A stretch of 36,347 nt of DNA from an uncultured Rhodospirillales bacterium (GTDB taxonomy: Bacteria; Pseudomonadota; Alphaproteobacteria; Acetobacterales; Acetobacteraceae): assembly GCA_903835235.1 (NCBI GenBank), contig CAILMF010000031.1, positions 1 to 36,347 on the forward strand, written 5' to 3'. A program made the translations under genes and the position numbers. A model generated the notes under the pieces. It had not been told where the DNA came from and searched no databases. It saw only the letters and a program-made list of their open reading frames with translations. Position 1 is the first letter of the stretch; every line of letters begins with the position of its first letter. Below, one piece after another: positions 1 through 8,701 of the stretch.

Positions 1-137
1 AATTCGATTTTCGGCACCGGACGCCGCAACATTGATTCGCGGCGCCGACGCGGAGCGACAGGAAGTTTCAGGCAAAGGCCCGGACGGATTCCATTGCGAC
101 CTTTGTTGCCCTTCCGTGGTAGAATTTCCGCAGCCTG

Positions 138-1010
138 CTAAACGCCGTAGCGCTTGAACCAGGCCAGCATGCGCTGCCAGCCATCCTCGGCCGCTTCGCG
201 CCGGTAGGTCGGCCGGTAGTCGGCGTGGAAGCCGTGCGGAGCCTCCGGGTAGACATGGATTTCCACCGTCTTGCCCGCCGCCTTCGCCTTGGCTTCCGCC
301 GCCCGCACGCTGTCCACGGGAATGCCGGTATCGGCGCCGCCATACAGGCCCAGCAGCGGGCAGTTCAACTGGCCGGCCAGGTCGGTCGCCGTCTGCGGCT
401 GGATCGGGCTGGTCGCGCCGCCGACCGGTCCATACCAGGCCACCGCGGCCTTGATCTGGTTGTTGCTGGCGGCGGTCAGCCAGGTGTTGCGGCCACCGCG
501 GCAGAAGCCGGTGACGGCAACGCGGGCGGTATTGCCGCGCCCGCTGGTCTCGGCCCAGGCCAGCGCCCAGTTGACATCGGATTGCAGCGTGGCGTCCGGC
601 GCCTTGCTGATGACGTCGCGGATGATGGTCGGCACGTCCGTCATCTTCGAGAGGTCGCCGAGGCGGGCGTAGAATTCCGGCGCGATGGCAAGGTAGCCCT
701 GCTTGGCCAGGCGGCGGCAGGTGTCCTTGATGTACTCGTGGACGCCGAAGATTTCCTCGTGCACCAGCACCACCGGGTGCCTGCCGCGGCCAGCGGGGGA
801 GGCGACGTAGGCCGGGATATGGCCATCGGAGACCGGGATCTGCACCTCGCCGGCCAGCAGGCCGGTGCTGTCGGTGTGGATCGGTGCGGCCTGGCCATGG
901 GCGGTGGCCATGGTGAAGCCCGCCATCAGCGTGCCCATGACGAAGCCGCGCCGCGCCGGCGTGCCCAGCGCCGCGGGTTGCAGGCCATTCAGTCCCAGCA
1001 ATCCGTCCAT
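138..1010 (-). CDS. Dienelactone hydrolase family protein, Tat-type exported
   Basis: A 290-residue alpha/beta hydrolase of the dienelactone hydrolase family. The family hydrolyses esters or lactones with a Cys-Asp-His triad. All three residues are visible: C170 in GFCRGG, D227 in GGADTGIP and H259 in PHGFH. The N-terminus carries a twin-arginine-like stretch (ARRGFVM) followed by a hydrophobic segment ending AHGQA. Export to the periplasm is therefore likely, which is less usual for this mostly cytoplasmic family. The start is supported by GAGGAGA about 8 bases upstream. It is divergent from the dioxygenase at 1163, with 152 bases between them. The true substrate cannot be read from the sequence. 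Family assignment is firm; export is inferred. Confidence 0.88.
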   Translation of the reverse strand: MDGLLGLNGLQPAALGTPARRGFVMGTLMAGFTMATAHGQAAPIHTDSTGLLAGEVQIPVSDGHIPAYVASPAGRGRHPVVLVHEEIFGVHEYIKDTCRRLAKQGYLAIAPEFYARLGDLSKMTDVPTIIRDVISKAPDATLQSDVNWALAWAETSGRGNTARVAVTGFCRGGRNTWLTAASNNQIKAAVAWYGPVGGATSPIQPQTATDLAGQLNCPLLGLYGGADTGIPVDSVRAAEAKAKAAGKTVEIHVYPEAPHGFHADYRPTYRREAAEDGWQRMLAWFKRYGV

Positions 1011-1162
1011 CAGTCGTCTCCTCGTTTTCGGGGTGTCCGGGATTCGCCGGCGCGATCGATGTGGTTAGCGTGTGGGAAATTTCAACACGCGCCACCCGGG
1101 CGGCGTGGTTGCCGGCGGTGCCGGCGCATGCTTGCATCCGCGGGCATGTGGAGGGAACGCTG

Positions 1163-2236
1163 ATGCGGCCGATTAGCGCCGGCAGTCGGCCGGAATGGAA
1201 CGCAGCGGAGTTGGCCGCCGACCCCAGCTGGTTGTTCACCCTGACCGAAGCCGGCGCCCGCGACCTGCTGGGCGCCACCCGTGCCGCCTTCCGTGAAGGC
1301 CAGCCGCTGCTGGGCTACCGCCGCGGTGATTTCGACCTGGGCGGCGCCCTGCCGACCCTGCGCGCCGCCTTCGAGGAGCAGCGCAGCGGCCGCGGCCTGG
1401 CGCTGGTGCGCGGCCTGCCGCGGGAGGGCGTTTCCCAAGAAGAATTCGAGCTGATGACCTGGGCCATCGGCCTGCATTTCGGCGTGGCGCGGCCGCAGGG
1501 CAAGCAGACCCACTATGTCAGCCGGGTGGAGAATGCCGGCAACGCCTACCGCACCGGCACTGGGCGCGGCTACAACAGCAATGCCGACCTGGATTTCCAT
1601 ACGGACACGTCAGATGTCGTGCTGCTGGCCTGCTACAACGACGCGCTGGCCGGCGGCATGAGCATGGCGACGTCAACGCTGGCCGCGCACAACACCATGG
1701 CGCGCGAACGGCCCGACCTGGCGGAGCGGCTGCACGACACCTATTGCTTCTCTCGCCAGGGCGAGCAGGCCGCCGATGAAGGCGCCTTCCTGACCTGCCC
1801 GGTGGTGGCGGAACGGGATGGCCGGGTCTTCGGCCGCTGGAACCGCAACCGGCTGAAGCACGCCCAGGGCATGGCGGGCGTGCCGGACCTGACACCGGCC
1901 CAGGCCGAGGCGCTGGCGCTGCTGGATGCGCTGATGCGGCGGGACGACCTAATGTTCAGCACCTGGCTGCGCCCGGGCGACCTGCAACTGATGAACAACC
2001 ACGCCTGCGTCCACAGCCGCACCGAATTCGACGACCATGCCGCCCCCGAACGCCGCCGGCTGCTGTTCCGCCTGTGGCTGGCGCCGCCGGACAGCTACCG
2101 CCTGCCAGACGGCTTTCGGGACGCCTTCAAGCGGGTGGAACCAGGCACCGTGCGCGGCGGCTTCATCGGCCAGAACCACACCGCGGCCTGCTGCGCCTTC
2201 GAGGCCCGGGCGGCGGCCGACCTGGGCATGCAGTAG
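1163..2236 (+). CDS. TauD/TfdA-like Fe(II)/2-oxoglutarate dioxygenase
   Basis: A 357-residue member of the TauD/TfdA (CsbH/gamma-butyrobetaine hydroxylase-like) fold. These enzymes use Fe(II), O2 and 2-oxoglutarate to hydroxylate a small organic substrate. Iron ligands are seen as H146-x-D148 (FHTDTSD) and the distal H284 (NNHACVHSR). R303 in LLFRLWL is the expected 2-oxoglutarate anchor. The frame is open upstream to 1061, but the ATG at 1163 is chosen because GGAGGG lies 8-13 bases before it and homologous proteins of this kind begin near here. The upstream extension has no domain character. The substrate is unknown. A hairpin at 2306-2325 may end the transcript. Confidence 0.85.
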   Translation: MRPISAGSRPEWNAAELAADPSWLFTLTEAGARDLLGATRAAFREGQPLLGYRRGDFDLGGALPTLRAAFEEQRSGRGLALVRGLPREGVSQEEFELMTWAIGLHFGVARPQGKQTHYVSRVENAGNAYRTGTGRGYNSNADLDFHTDTSDVVLLACYNDALAGGMSMATSTLAAHNTMARERPDLAERLHDTYCFSRQGEQAADEGAFLTCPVVAERDGRVFGRWNRNRLKHAQGMAGVPDLTPAQAEALALLDALMRRDDLMFSTWLRPGDLQLMNNHACVHSRTEFDDHAAPERRRLLFRLWLAPPDSYRLPDGFRDAFKRVEPGTVRGGFIGQNHTAACCAFEARAAADLGMQ

Positions 2237-2605
2237 AGCCTGATCGGCTGAGGCGAATTCGCCGCAAGCCGGGAATGAGCCTCTCGAAAGCGGCTTGAGC
2301 ATGATCACCGCTTCAGGAAGCGGTGTGCGGCCCGGGCGCCACCGGCGCTGGGCCATGCATTCACGGCATGGTCACGTTGCCTTGGCTGGCCGCCCAATGC
2401 TTGGGCAATCTGCGCCAAAGCGGGCGTCAGCGCCAAGGCGGCGCTGCCCCAGCCATGCGCCAGCGTCAAGGCATCGGCGGCGATTGGCGTGGACTTGTTG
2501 CGCGCGCTGCCCTACCTGCCCGGCTTGGTCACGGGTGCGCTTCTTGCTTGCCCGGGGCCGACCGCCCGCCCGCTGCCCGCACGACCGAACCGCATCCAGG
2601 CCAAA
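2237..2605. other. Intergenic region of 369 bases with hairpin and palindromic repeat
   Basis: Between the dioxygenase and the large transglutaminase. It holds a 19-base palindromic motif (2249-2267) repeated in inverted orientation at 6048-6066, and a GC-rich hairpin (2306-2325). A minus-strand frame open at 2305-2511 lacks an ATG and is treated as unproven. The transglutaminase frame itself is open back to 2489, but that extension looks non-coding. No convincing promoter was found. Confidence 0.5.
2306..2325 (+). terminator. Hairpin, possible terminator of the dioxygenase
   Basis: A perfect 8-base stem (CACCGCTT / AAGCGGTG) with a 4-base loop lies 70 bases after the dioxygenase stop. There is no T-run, so intrinsic termination is only possible, not shown. 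Confidence 0.35.
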
Positions 2606-5600
2606 ATGTCCCTGCACGTCGCCCTGCACCACCGCACCTCCTACAAGTATGAGCGCGCCGTCACGCTGGGGCCGCAGACCATCCGGCTGCGCCCGGCGCC
2701 GCATGCCCGCACGCCCATCATCAGCTACGCGCTGAAGATCGCGCCCCAACCGCACTTCCTGAACTGGATGCAGGACCCGCAGGGCAACTTCCTCGCCCGC
2801 GTGGTCTTCCCGGAACGGGTCACGCATTTCGACGTCACGGTCGATCTCGTCGCCGACATGGCGACCATCAACCCCTTCGACTTCTTCCTGGAGCCAGAGG
2901 CAGAAACCTTCCCCTTCACCTACGACCCGGTGCTGGAGGAGGAACTGGCGCCGTTCCGCAAATGCGCGCCGGTCGGCCCGCTGCTGAAGGGCTTCCTGGC
3001 CGGCGTTCCGCGGGAGCCGAAGCGCACCATCGACGTGCTGATCGACCTGAACCGGCAGATCCAGGAGCGCACCGAATACGTCGTGCGGCTGGAACCTGGC
3101 GTCTGGACACCCGAGGAAGTGCTGGGCAAGCAGAAGGGCAGCTGCCGCGACAGCGCCTGGCTGCTGGTGCAGGTGCTGCGCAACCTCGGCTTCGCCGCCC
3201 GCTTCGTCAGCGGCTACCTGATCCAGCTGGTGCCGGATGTGAAGCCGGTGCAGGGCGCCGAGGGGCCGAGCAGCGACTTCACCGACCTGCACGCCTGGGC
3301 CGAGGTCTACCTGCCCGGCGCCGGCTGGATCGGGCTGGACGCGACCTCCGGCCTGATGGCGGGCGAGGGGCATATCCCGCTGGCAGCCAGCCCGGAGCCG
3401 GCTTCGGCCGCGGCCATCTCCGGCATGGCGGAACCGGCCGAGACCGAGTTCGACTTCGCGATGTCCGTGACGCGGGTGAAGGAAACGCCCCGCGTCACCA
3501 AGCCGTACACGGAACGGCAATGGCAGGACATCCTGGCCGCCGGCCAGCGCGTGGACGTGGCGCTGAAGGCTGGCGACGTGCGCCTGACCATGGGCGGCGA
3601 GCCGACCTTCATCGCCGCCGACGACATGGACGCGGCGGAATGGAACACGGATGCGCTGGGGCCGACCAAGCGCGCCTATGCCGGCCGGCTGCTGCGCCGC
3701 CTGGTGCCGAAGTGGTCGCCGGGCGCCGCGCTGCAATACGCCATGGGCAAGCACTACCCCGGTGAGCAATTGCCGCGCTGGGCGCTGTATTCCCATTGGC
3801 GGACGGATGGCGAGCCGGTGTGGCGCAATCCCGAGCTGCTGGCCTCCGACGACGACCGCGACGACGCCTCGGCCACCGAGGCCGCCCGCTTCGCCGGCCT
3901 GCTGGCCGAGCGGCTGCAGGTGGACCCGTCATTGGTCAACCCGGCCTATGAGGACATCCACTACTACCTGTGGAAGGAGCATCGCCTCCCGGCCAATGTG
4001 GTGGTGGAAGACGCCCGCCTGCGCGATCCCCTCGAGCGGGAGCGGATGGCAAAAGTGTTTGCCCAGGGGCTGGCCAGCCCGGTCGGCAGCGTGCTGCCGC
4101 TGCGCCGGGTCTGGCAGGACGGCAATCGCCGCTGGCAGTCGGGCCGTTGGTTCTTCCGCGGCGACCACATGTTCCTGATACCCGGCGACAGCCCGGTCGG
4201 CCTGCGCCTTCCGCTGGAAAGCCTGCCCTGGGCCGACCCGGCCAGCATTCAGGCCGAGTATGAGCGCGACCCCTTCGAGACCCTGCCGCCGCTGCCGCCG
4301 CACCAGGCCTTCCGCCGCGTGCCGGTGCCGGGCGGCGAGGGCGTGAACCCCTACCAGCGCGCCCATGCGCAGCGTGGGCCGCAAGGCCAGGGCGGCGCCG
4401 GCATGGGTGATGGCCTGGACGCGTTCCGCCCGCGCGCGCAGGAACTGCCGGTGGTCGGCCGGGGCGACCCTGAACTGGTCCGCACCGCGCTGGCGGTGGA
4501 AGCCCGTGGCGGGCTGCTGCACGTCTTCTACCCGCCGCTGATGCAGGCCGAGGACTGGCTGGACCTGACCGCCGCGGTGGAGGACATCGCCGAGGAGATG
4601 GGCCGCAAGGTGATCCTGGAAGGCTACCTGCCGCCGCGCGACCCGCGCCTGACCCATTTCTCCGTCACGCCCGACCCCGGCGTCATCGAGGTCAACATCC
4701 ACCCCTCGGCCAGCTGGGCCGAGCATGTGGACCGCACCGAGACGCTGTACGAGGAAGCCCGCCAGGTCGGCCTGGCGGCCGAGAAGTTCATGCTGGACGG
4801 CAGGCACGTGGGCACCGGCGGCGGCAACCACATCGTCATGGGCGCGGCCCAGGCCAGCGACAGCCCCTTCCTGCGCCGGCCGGACCTGCTGAAGAGCCTG
4901 CTGGGCTTCTGGCACAACCACCCGAGCATGAGCTACCTGTTCAGCGGCCTGTTCATCGGGCCGTCCAGCCAGCACCCGCGCATCGACGAGGCGCGGATGG
5001 ACAGCGTGGGCGAGCTGGAATTCGCCTTCACGCAGATCAGGCGTGACCAGCCCAGCCCGCCCTGGCTGGTCGACCGCGTGTTCCGCAACATCCTGGCGGA
5101 TGTCACCGGCAATACCCACCGCACCGAGTTCTGCATCGACAAGATGTACTCGCCGGACAGCAGCAGCGGGCGCCTCGGCCTGGTGGAATACCGCGCCGCC
5201 GAAATGCCGCCGCATGCCCGCATGTCCGCGGCGCAGACGCTGTTGATGCGCGCCGCCATCGCCGCCTTCTGGCAGCGCCCGTATGAGCGCAAGCTGGTGC
5301 GCTGGGGCACCCGCATCCATGACGACTTCCTGATGCCGCACTGGAACAACCAGGACTTCCAGGACGTGCTGGCGGAACTCGGGGACCACGGCTTTGCGAT
5401 GGACCCCGCCTGGTTCGTGCCGCACCAGGAATTCCGCTTCCCCAAGATCGGTGAGACCATGGTGCGCGGCACCGGGCTGGAACTGCGCCACGCGCTGGAG
5501 CCCTGGCACGTGCTGGGCGAGGAAGCCGCGGCCGGCGGGACCGCGCGCTACGTGGACTCCTCCTGCGAGCGGGTACAAGCAAAAGTGAGCGGCTGGGTGG

Positions 5601-5980
5601 AGGAACGCTACATCCTCGCCTGCAATGGCCAGGCGGTGCCGATGACGCGGACCGAGCGCGAGGGCGAGTTCGTCGGCGGGGTGCGCTTCAAGGCCTGGGC
5701 GCCGCCCTCGGCCCTGCACCCGACCGTGCCGGCGCAGACGCCACTCACCTTTGATATCTACGACCGCTGGACCGGTCGCAGCCTGGGCGGGCTGACGCAC
5801 CACGTCGCCCACCCCGGCGGGTTGAGCTACGAGTCCCTGCCGGTGAACGCGAACGAGGCCGAGGCCCGGCGGCGGACCCGATTCCAGGCCTTCGGTCATA
5901 CGCCGGGGCCGATGGAGCCGCCGGAGCCGGTGGTCTCGCTGGAGACGCCGCGCACGCTGGACCTGCGGCGCGGGGCCTGA
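2606..5980 (+). CDS. Large transglutaminase-like/DUF2126 protein
   Basis: A protein of 1124 residues. The N-terminal ~290 residues are a bacterial transglutaminase-like cysteine protease domain with its beta-rich leader (SLHVALHHRTSYKYER) and a full triad: C180 in GSCRDSAW, H229 in DLHAWAEVY and D245 in GLDATSG. The remaining ~800 residues match the DUF2126 family (VRLTMGGEPTF, GRLLRRLVPKWSPG, GTGGGNHIVMG, YLFSGLFIGPSSQHPR). That region has the look of a glutamine-synthetase/ATP-grasp-like ligase fold, as proposed for this family. The frame extends to 2489, but the ATG at 2606 matches the family N-terminus; the ribosome site there is weak (CCAGG). It is the first gene of the peptide-modification cluster. 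Its likely role, making or breaking amide bonds on an unknown peptide, is inference. Confidence 0.9.
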   Translation: MSLHVALHHRTSYKYERAVTLGPQTIRLRPAPHARTPIISYALKIAPQPHFLNWMQDPQGNFLARVVFPERVTHFDVTVDLVADMATINPFDFFLEPEAETFPFTYDPVLEEELAPFRKCAPVGPLLKGFLAGVPREPKRTIDVLIDLNRQIQERTEYVVRLEPGVWTPEEVLGKQKGSCRDSAWLLVQVLRNLGFAARFVSGYLIQLVPDVKPVQGAEGPSSDFTDLHAWAEVYLPGAGWIGLDATSGLMAGEGHIPLAASPEPASAAAISGMAEPAETEFDFAMSVTRVKETPRVTKPYTERQWQDILAAGQRVDVALKAGDVRLTMGGEPTFIAADDMDAAEWNTDALGPTKRAYAGRLLRRLVPKWSPGAALQYAMGKHYPGEQLPRWALYSHWRTDGEPVWRNPELLASDDDRDDASATEAARFAGLLAERLQVDPSLVNPAYEDIHYYLWKEHRLPANVVVEDARLRDPLERERMAKVFAQGLASPVGSVLPLRRVWQDGNRRWQSGRWFFRGDHMFLIPGDSPVGLRLPLESLPWADPASIQAEYERDPFETLPPLPPHQAFRRVPVPGGEGVNPYQRAHAQRGPQGQGGAGMGDGLDAFRPRAQELPVVGRGDPELVRTALAVEARGGLLHVFYPPLMQAEDWLDLTAAVEDIAEEMGRKVILEGYLPPRDPRLTHFSVTPDPGVIEVNIHPSASWAEHVDRTETLYEEARQVGLAAEKFMLDGRHVGTGGGNHIVMGAAQASDSPFLRRPDLLKSLLGFWHNHPSMSYLFSGLFIGPSSQHPRIDEARMDSVGELEFAFTQIRRDQPSPPWLVDRVFRNILADVTGNTHRTEFCIDKMYSPDSSSGRLGLVEYRAAEMPPHARMSAAQTLLMRAAIAAFWQRPYERKLVRWGTRIHDDFLMPHWNNQDFQDVLAELGDHGFAMDPAWFVPHQEFRFPKIGETMVRGTGLELRHALEPWHVLGEEAAAGGTARYVDSSCERVQAKVSGWVEERYILACNGQAVPMTRTEREGEFVGGVRFKAWAPPSALHPTVPAQTPLTFDIYDRWTGRSLGGLTHHVAHPGGLSYESLPVNANEAEARRRTRFQAFGHTPGPMEPPEPVVSLETPRTLDLRRGA

Positions 5981-6020
5981 AGCGTGCTGCCTTCGCTTGC
6001 GCTCCAGCGGCACGCTTCAG
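5977..6020 (+). terminator. Strong hairpin overlapping the transglutaminase stop codon
   Basis: An inverted repeat of about 13 bases (CTGAAGCGTGC / GCACGCTTCAG plus flanking pairs, one mismatch) encloses the stretch after the TGA stop, which lies in the left arm. There is no following T-run. It may be a terminator or a transcript-stabilising hairpin between the first and second cluster genes. Confidence 0.45.
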
Positions 6021-6178
6021 CGTCTTGAAGGTCGCGGGCTTCAACGTTTTCGGCGATTTCGCCTCAACGCATCCGGCTCAAGCGCGGGGCCGGCTTGCTG
6101 CCGCCGCTGCAACAAGGACAGGCAAATGCCCGCGGATGATTCCATCGGCGGGGATATTGCTTTAAGCATCCGGCCCGA

Positions 6179-8689
6179 ATGATCGAACCCCGGGATGAAA
6201 TGGTGGACGGCAGCGGCGGGCTGCGGCCGCCCTGGCGCCTGCTGCACGCGACGCTGACCGGATTGGGTCGCGACGTGCTGGCGGAACGTGGCCAGCAATT
6301 GGACCGCATCTTCCAGGATGAGGGGCTGACCAGCCTGCTGCCCGGCGCCGCGCCAGTCGGCTGGCGGTGCGACCCGATTCCGCTGCCGCTGAGCGCCGGC
6401 GAATTCGCCATGCTCGCCGAAGGCCTGGCCCAGCGTGCCCGGCTGCTGGACGCCGTGCTGGCCGATGTCTACGGCCAGCAGTCGCTGCTGGCGGACGGGC
6501 TGCTGCCGCCGGCCCTGGTCTACGCCAACCCGGCCTTCCTGCGGCCCTGCCGCGCCACCGAGGGGCCGGCCAAGCCACCGCGGCTGCACTTGTATTCCGC
6601 CGAGGTGATGCGCGACGTCGATGGCCAATGGCTGGTGCTGGCCGACCGCACCGCGGATGCCGCCGGCGTGGCCTATGCGCTGGAGAACCGGCGCGCCCTG
6701 GCCCGGGTGGTGCCGGAGCTGTTCCGCTCCACCCAGCTGCGCCGGCTGCGGCCCTTCTTCGAGACCTGGCAGGACGCCATGCAGCGCCTGGCGCCGCATA
6801 CCGGTGGCAACCCCGGCCTGGCGCTGCTGACCGCCGGCCCCGGCGACAAGCTGTGGTTCGAGCATGTGGTGCTGGCGCGGGAGCTGAGTTGCAGCCTGGT
6901 TGAAGGCGGTGACCTGACGGTGCGCGACGGCCTGCTGTTCCTGAAGACGCTGAAGGGGTTGCAGCGGGTGGACGTGCTGCTGCGCCGGCAGGATGGCCGC
7001 ACCCTGGACCCGCTGGAGCTGGAATCCGGTGCGGCCGACGGCATCCCGGGCCTGCTGGACGCCATGCGCGAAGGCAATGTGCGCGTGGTCAACGACCCCG
7101 GTGCCGGCTTTGCCGAAGCGCCGGCGCTGGCCGCCTTCATGCCCGCCCTGGCCCGCCACCTGCTGGGCGAGGAATTGCTGCTGCCCAGCCTGCCCGTGCG
7201 CTGGCTGGGCGACGCCGCGGCGCGCGAGGCGGTGCTGGCGGAGCTGCCGGAATGGCGCATCCGCTCGGCCTTTGATGGCACCGAGAACCCGGTGGCGGTG
7301 CATCAGCTCGATCTCGCGGCGCGGGCCGAACTGGCCACCCGCATCGCCGCCGCCGGCGAGGAGCATGTGGCGCTGCCGCCGTTGCGTCCTTCCGTGGCGC
7401 CCTGCGTCGGCCCGGAGGGCATGGTGCCGCGCCCGGTGGTGGTGCGGCTGTTCCTGGTGTTCGACGGTACGCAATGGCAGGCGATGCCCGGCGGCCTGGC
7501 ACGGGTGCTGAGCGAGCAGGACGTGATCACCGGCCGCCTGCCGCTGCATGCCCTTTCAAAGGATGTGTGGGTGGCGGCGGAGGAGGAGACCGAGCTGCTC
7601 GGCCCGGCGCATCTTGGCGTGGCGGCGTTGCCGATCCGCCGCACCACCGGCGACCTGCCGAGTCGGGTCGGCGACAACTTCTTCTGGCTGGGGCGCTACC
7701 TGGAGCGGCTGGAAGGCAATGCCCGGCTGCTGCGCCTGGCCATTGCCTGGATCGAGCGGCCGACACCGACGCCGCGCGAAGTGGCGGAATTGCAGAGCCT
7801 GACCGCCTGCCTGGTGGTGGCCAGGCTGGTGAAGGCGGAGGCCGTGCAGGGCCTGGGCCCGGCCGCGCTGGGCGCCGAGTTGCGCCAGGTGGCCGCCGTC
7901 AACGGCCCGCTGGCGGGCCTGTTGGAGGAGGTGCATCGGCTGGCCGAGCTGCTGCGCGACCGGCTGACCGGCGAAGTGCACGGCACGCTGAACCAGTCGC
8001 TGCGGACGCTCTCGGCTTCGCTGCACCGGGTGCGCGAGACCCGCGCCACTGCGAAGGGGCTGGAGACGCTGTCCCAGGCGATGACCGGGGTGTTGCAGTT
8101 CAGCGCCACCGTCGCCGGACTGGCGGCGGAGAACATGGTGCGCGGCGGTGGCCGACTGTTCCTGGACCTGGGCCGCCGGGTGGAGCGCGCCCGCGCCATC
8201 GCCAATGAACTCGCCTGCGTGCTGGACCAGCCGGGCGGGGTGAGCCGGCCGAGCCGGTTGGAGCCGGGGCTGCGGCTGGCGCTGGAGCTGCGCGACTCGG
8301 TGATCACCTATCGCACCCGCTACCTGTCCGTGCTGCAGGCCGGGCCGGTGCTGGACCTGGTGATGGCGGATGAGGGCAATCCGCGCGGCCTGGCCTTCCA
8401 ACTGGCCGCGACCCGCGACCTGCTGGCCGAACTCGGCGGCCGCACCGACAGCCCGCTGGCCGGGATGGCCGCGGCCATGCTGGATTCGGTGCAGGCGATG
8501 ACGCGCGACGTGCTGGCGGCGCCGCAGCAGGCCGGCGCGGCGGTGGCGCTGGCGCCGCGGCTGAAGACGCTGGCGGAGGCGGTGGCCGACCTGTCGGACC
8601 GGATCACCCGGCGTTACTTCGCGCTGCTGCCGGCGGTGCGCAGCCTGGGCGTGGAGGCCGAGGGCCGGCGCCTCAGGGGCATGGCGTAG
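6179..8689 (+). CDS. Circularly permuted ATP-grasp fused to alpha-E domain
   Basis: A protein of 836 residues. Residues ~10-470 are the circularly permuted ATP-grasp (COG2308/DUF404-DUF407) domain. Diagnostic stretches are DPIPLPLSAGEF, QRARLLDAVLADVYG, LLPPALVYANPAFLRPC, VVNDPGAGFAEAPALAAF and ARHLLGEELLLPS. From about residue 490 (LPSRVGDNFFWLGRYLER) to the end it is an alpha-E domain (COG2307/DUF403), all helical. In many genomes these are two genes; here they are one polypeptide. Family ATP-grasp proteins are predicted amide-bond-forming ligases (amidoligases) and alpha-E is their constant partner. The start matches the family N-terminus, although no good ribosome site is seen. The next gene begins 12 bases downstream, so one transcript is likely. 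Confidence 0.92.
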   Translation: MIEPRDEMVDGSGGLRPPWRLLHATLTGLGRDVLAERGQQLDRIFQDEGLTSLLPGAAPVGWRCDPIPLPLSAGEFAMLAEGLAQRARLLDAVLADVYGQQSLLADGLLPPALVYANPAFLRPCRATEGPAKPPRLHLYSAEVMRDVDGQWLVLADRTADAAGVAYALENRRALARVVPELFRSTQLRRLRPFFETWQDAMQRLAPHTGGNPGLALLTAGPGDKLWFEHVVLARELSCSLVEGGDLTVRDGLLFLKTLKGLQRVDVLLRRQDGRTLDPLELESGAADGIPGLLDAMREGNVRVVNDPGAGFAEAPALAAFMPALARHLLGEELLLPSLPVRWLGDAAAREAVLAELPEWRIRSAFDGTENPVAVHQLDLAARAELATRIAAAGEEHVALPPLRPSVAPCVGPEGMVPRPVVVRLFLVFDGTQWQAMPGGLARVLSEQDVITGRLPLHALSKDVWVAAEEETELLGPAHLGVAALPIRRTTGDLPSRVGDNFFWLGRYLERLEGNARLLRLAIAWIERPTPTPREVAELQSLTACLVVARLVKAEAVQGLGPAALGAELRQVAAVNGPLAGLLEEVHRLAELLRDRLTGEVHGTLNQSLRTLSASLHRVRETRATAKGLETLSQAMTGVLQFSATVAGLAAENMVRGGGRLFLDLGRRVERARAIANELACVLDQPGGVSRPSRLEPGLRLALELRDSVITYRTRYLSVLQAGPVLDLVMADEGNPRGLAFQLAATRDLLAELGGRTDSPLAGMAAAMLDSVQAMTRDVLAAPQQAGAAVALAPRLKTLAEAVADLSDRITRRYFALLPAVRSLGVEAEGRRLRGMA

Positions 8690-8701
8690 GGGCATGGCCT
8701 G

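Noticed and set aside
2489-2605. N-terminal extension of the large transglutaminase
   Set aside because: The added 39 residues are proline/alanine-rich without family match; the ATG at 2606 starts the conserved domain.
3929-6013. 694-residue minus-strand frame
   Set aside because: Antisense shadow of the DUF2126 gene, without any domain.
6397-6412. A third copy of the GGCGAATTCGCC palindrome
   Set aside because: It lies inside the ATP-grasp coding region and lacks the flanking bases shared by the two intergenic copies, so it is likely chance.
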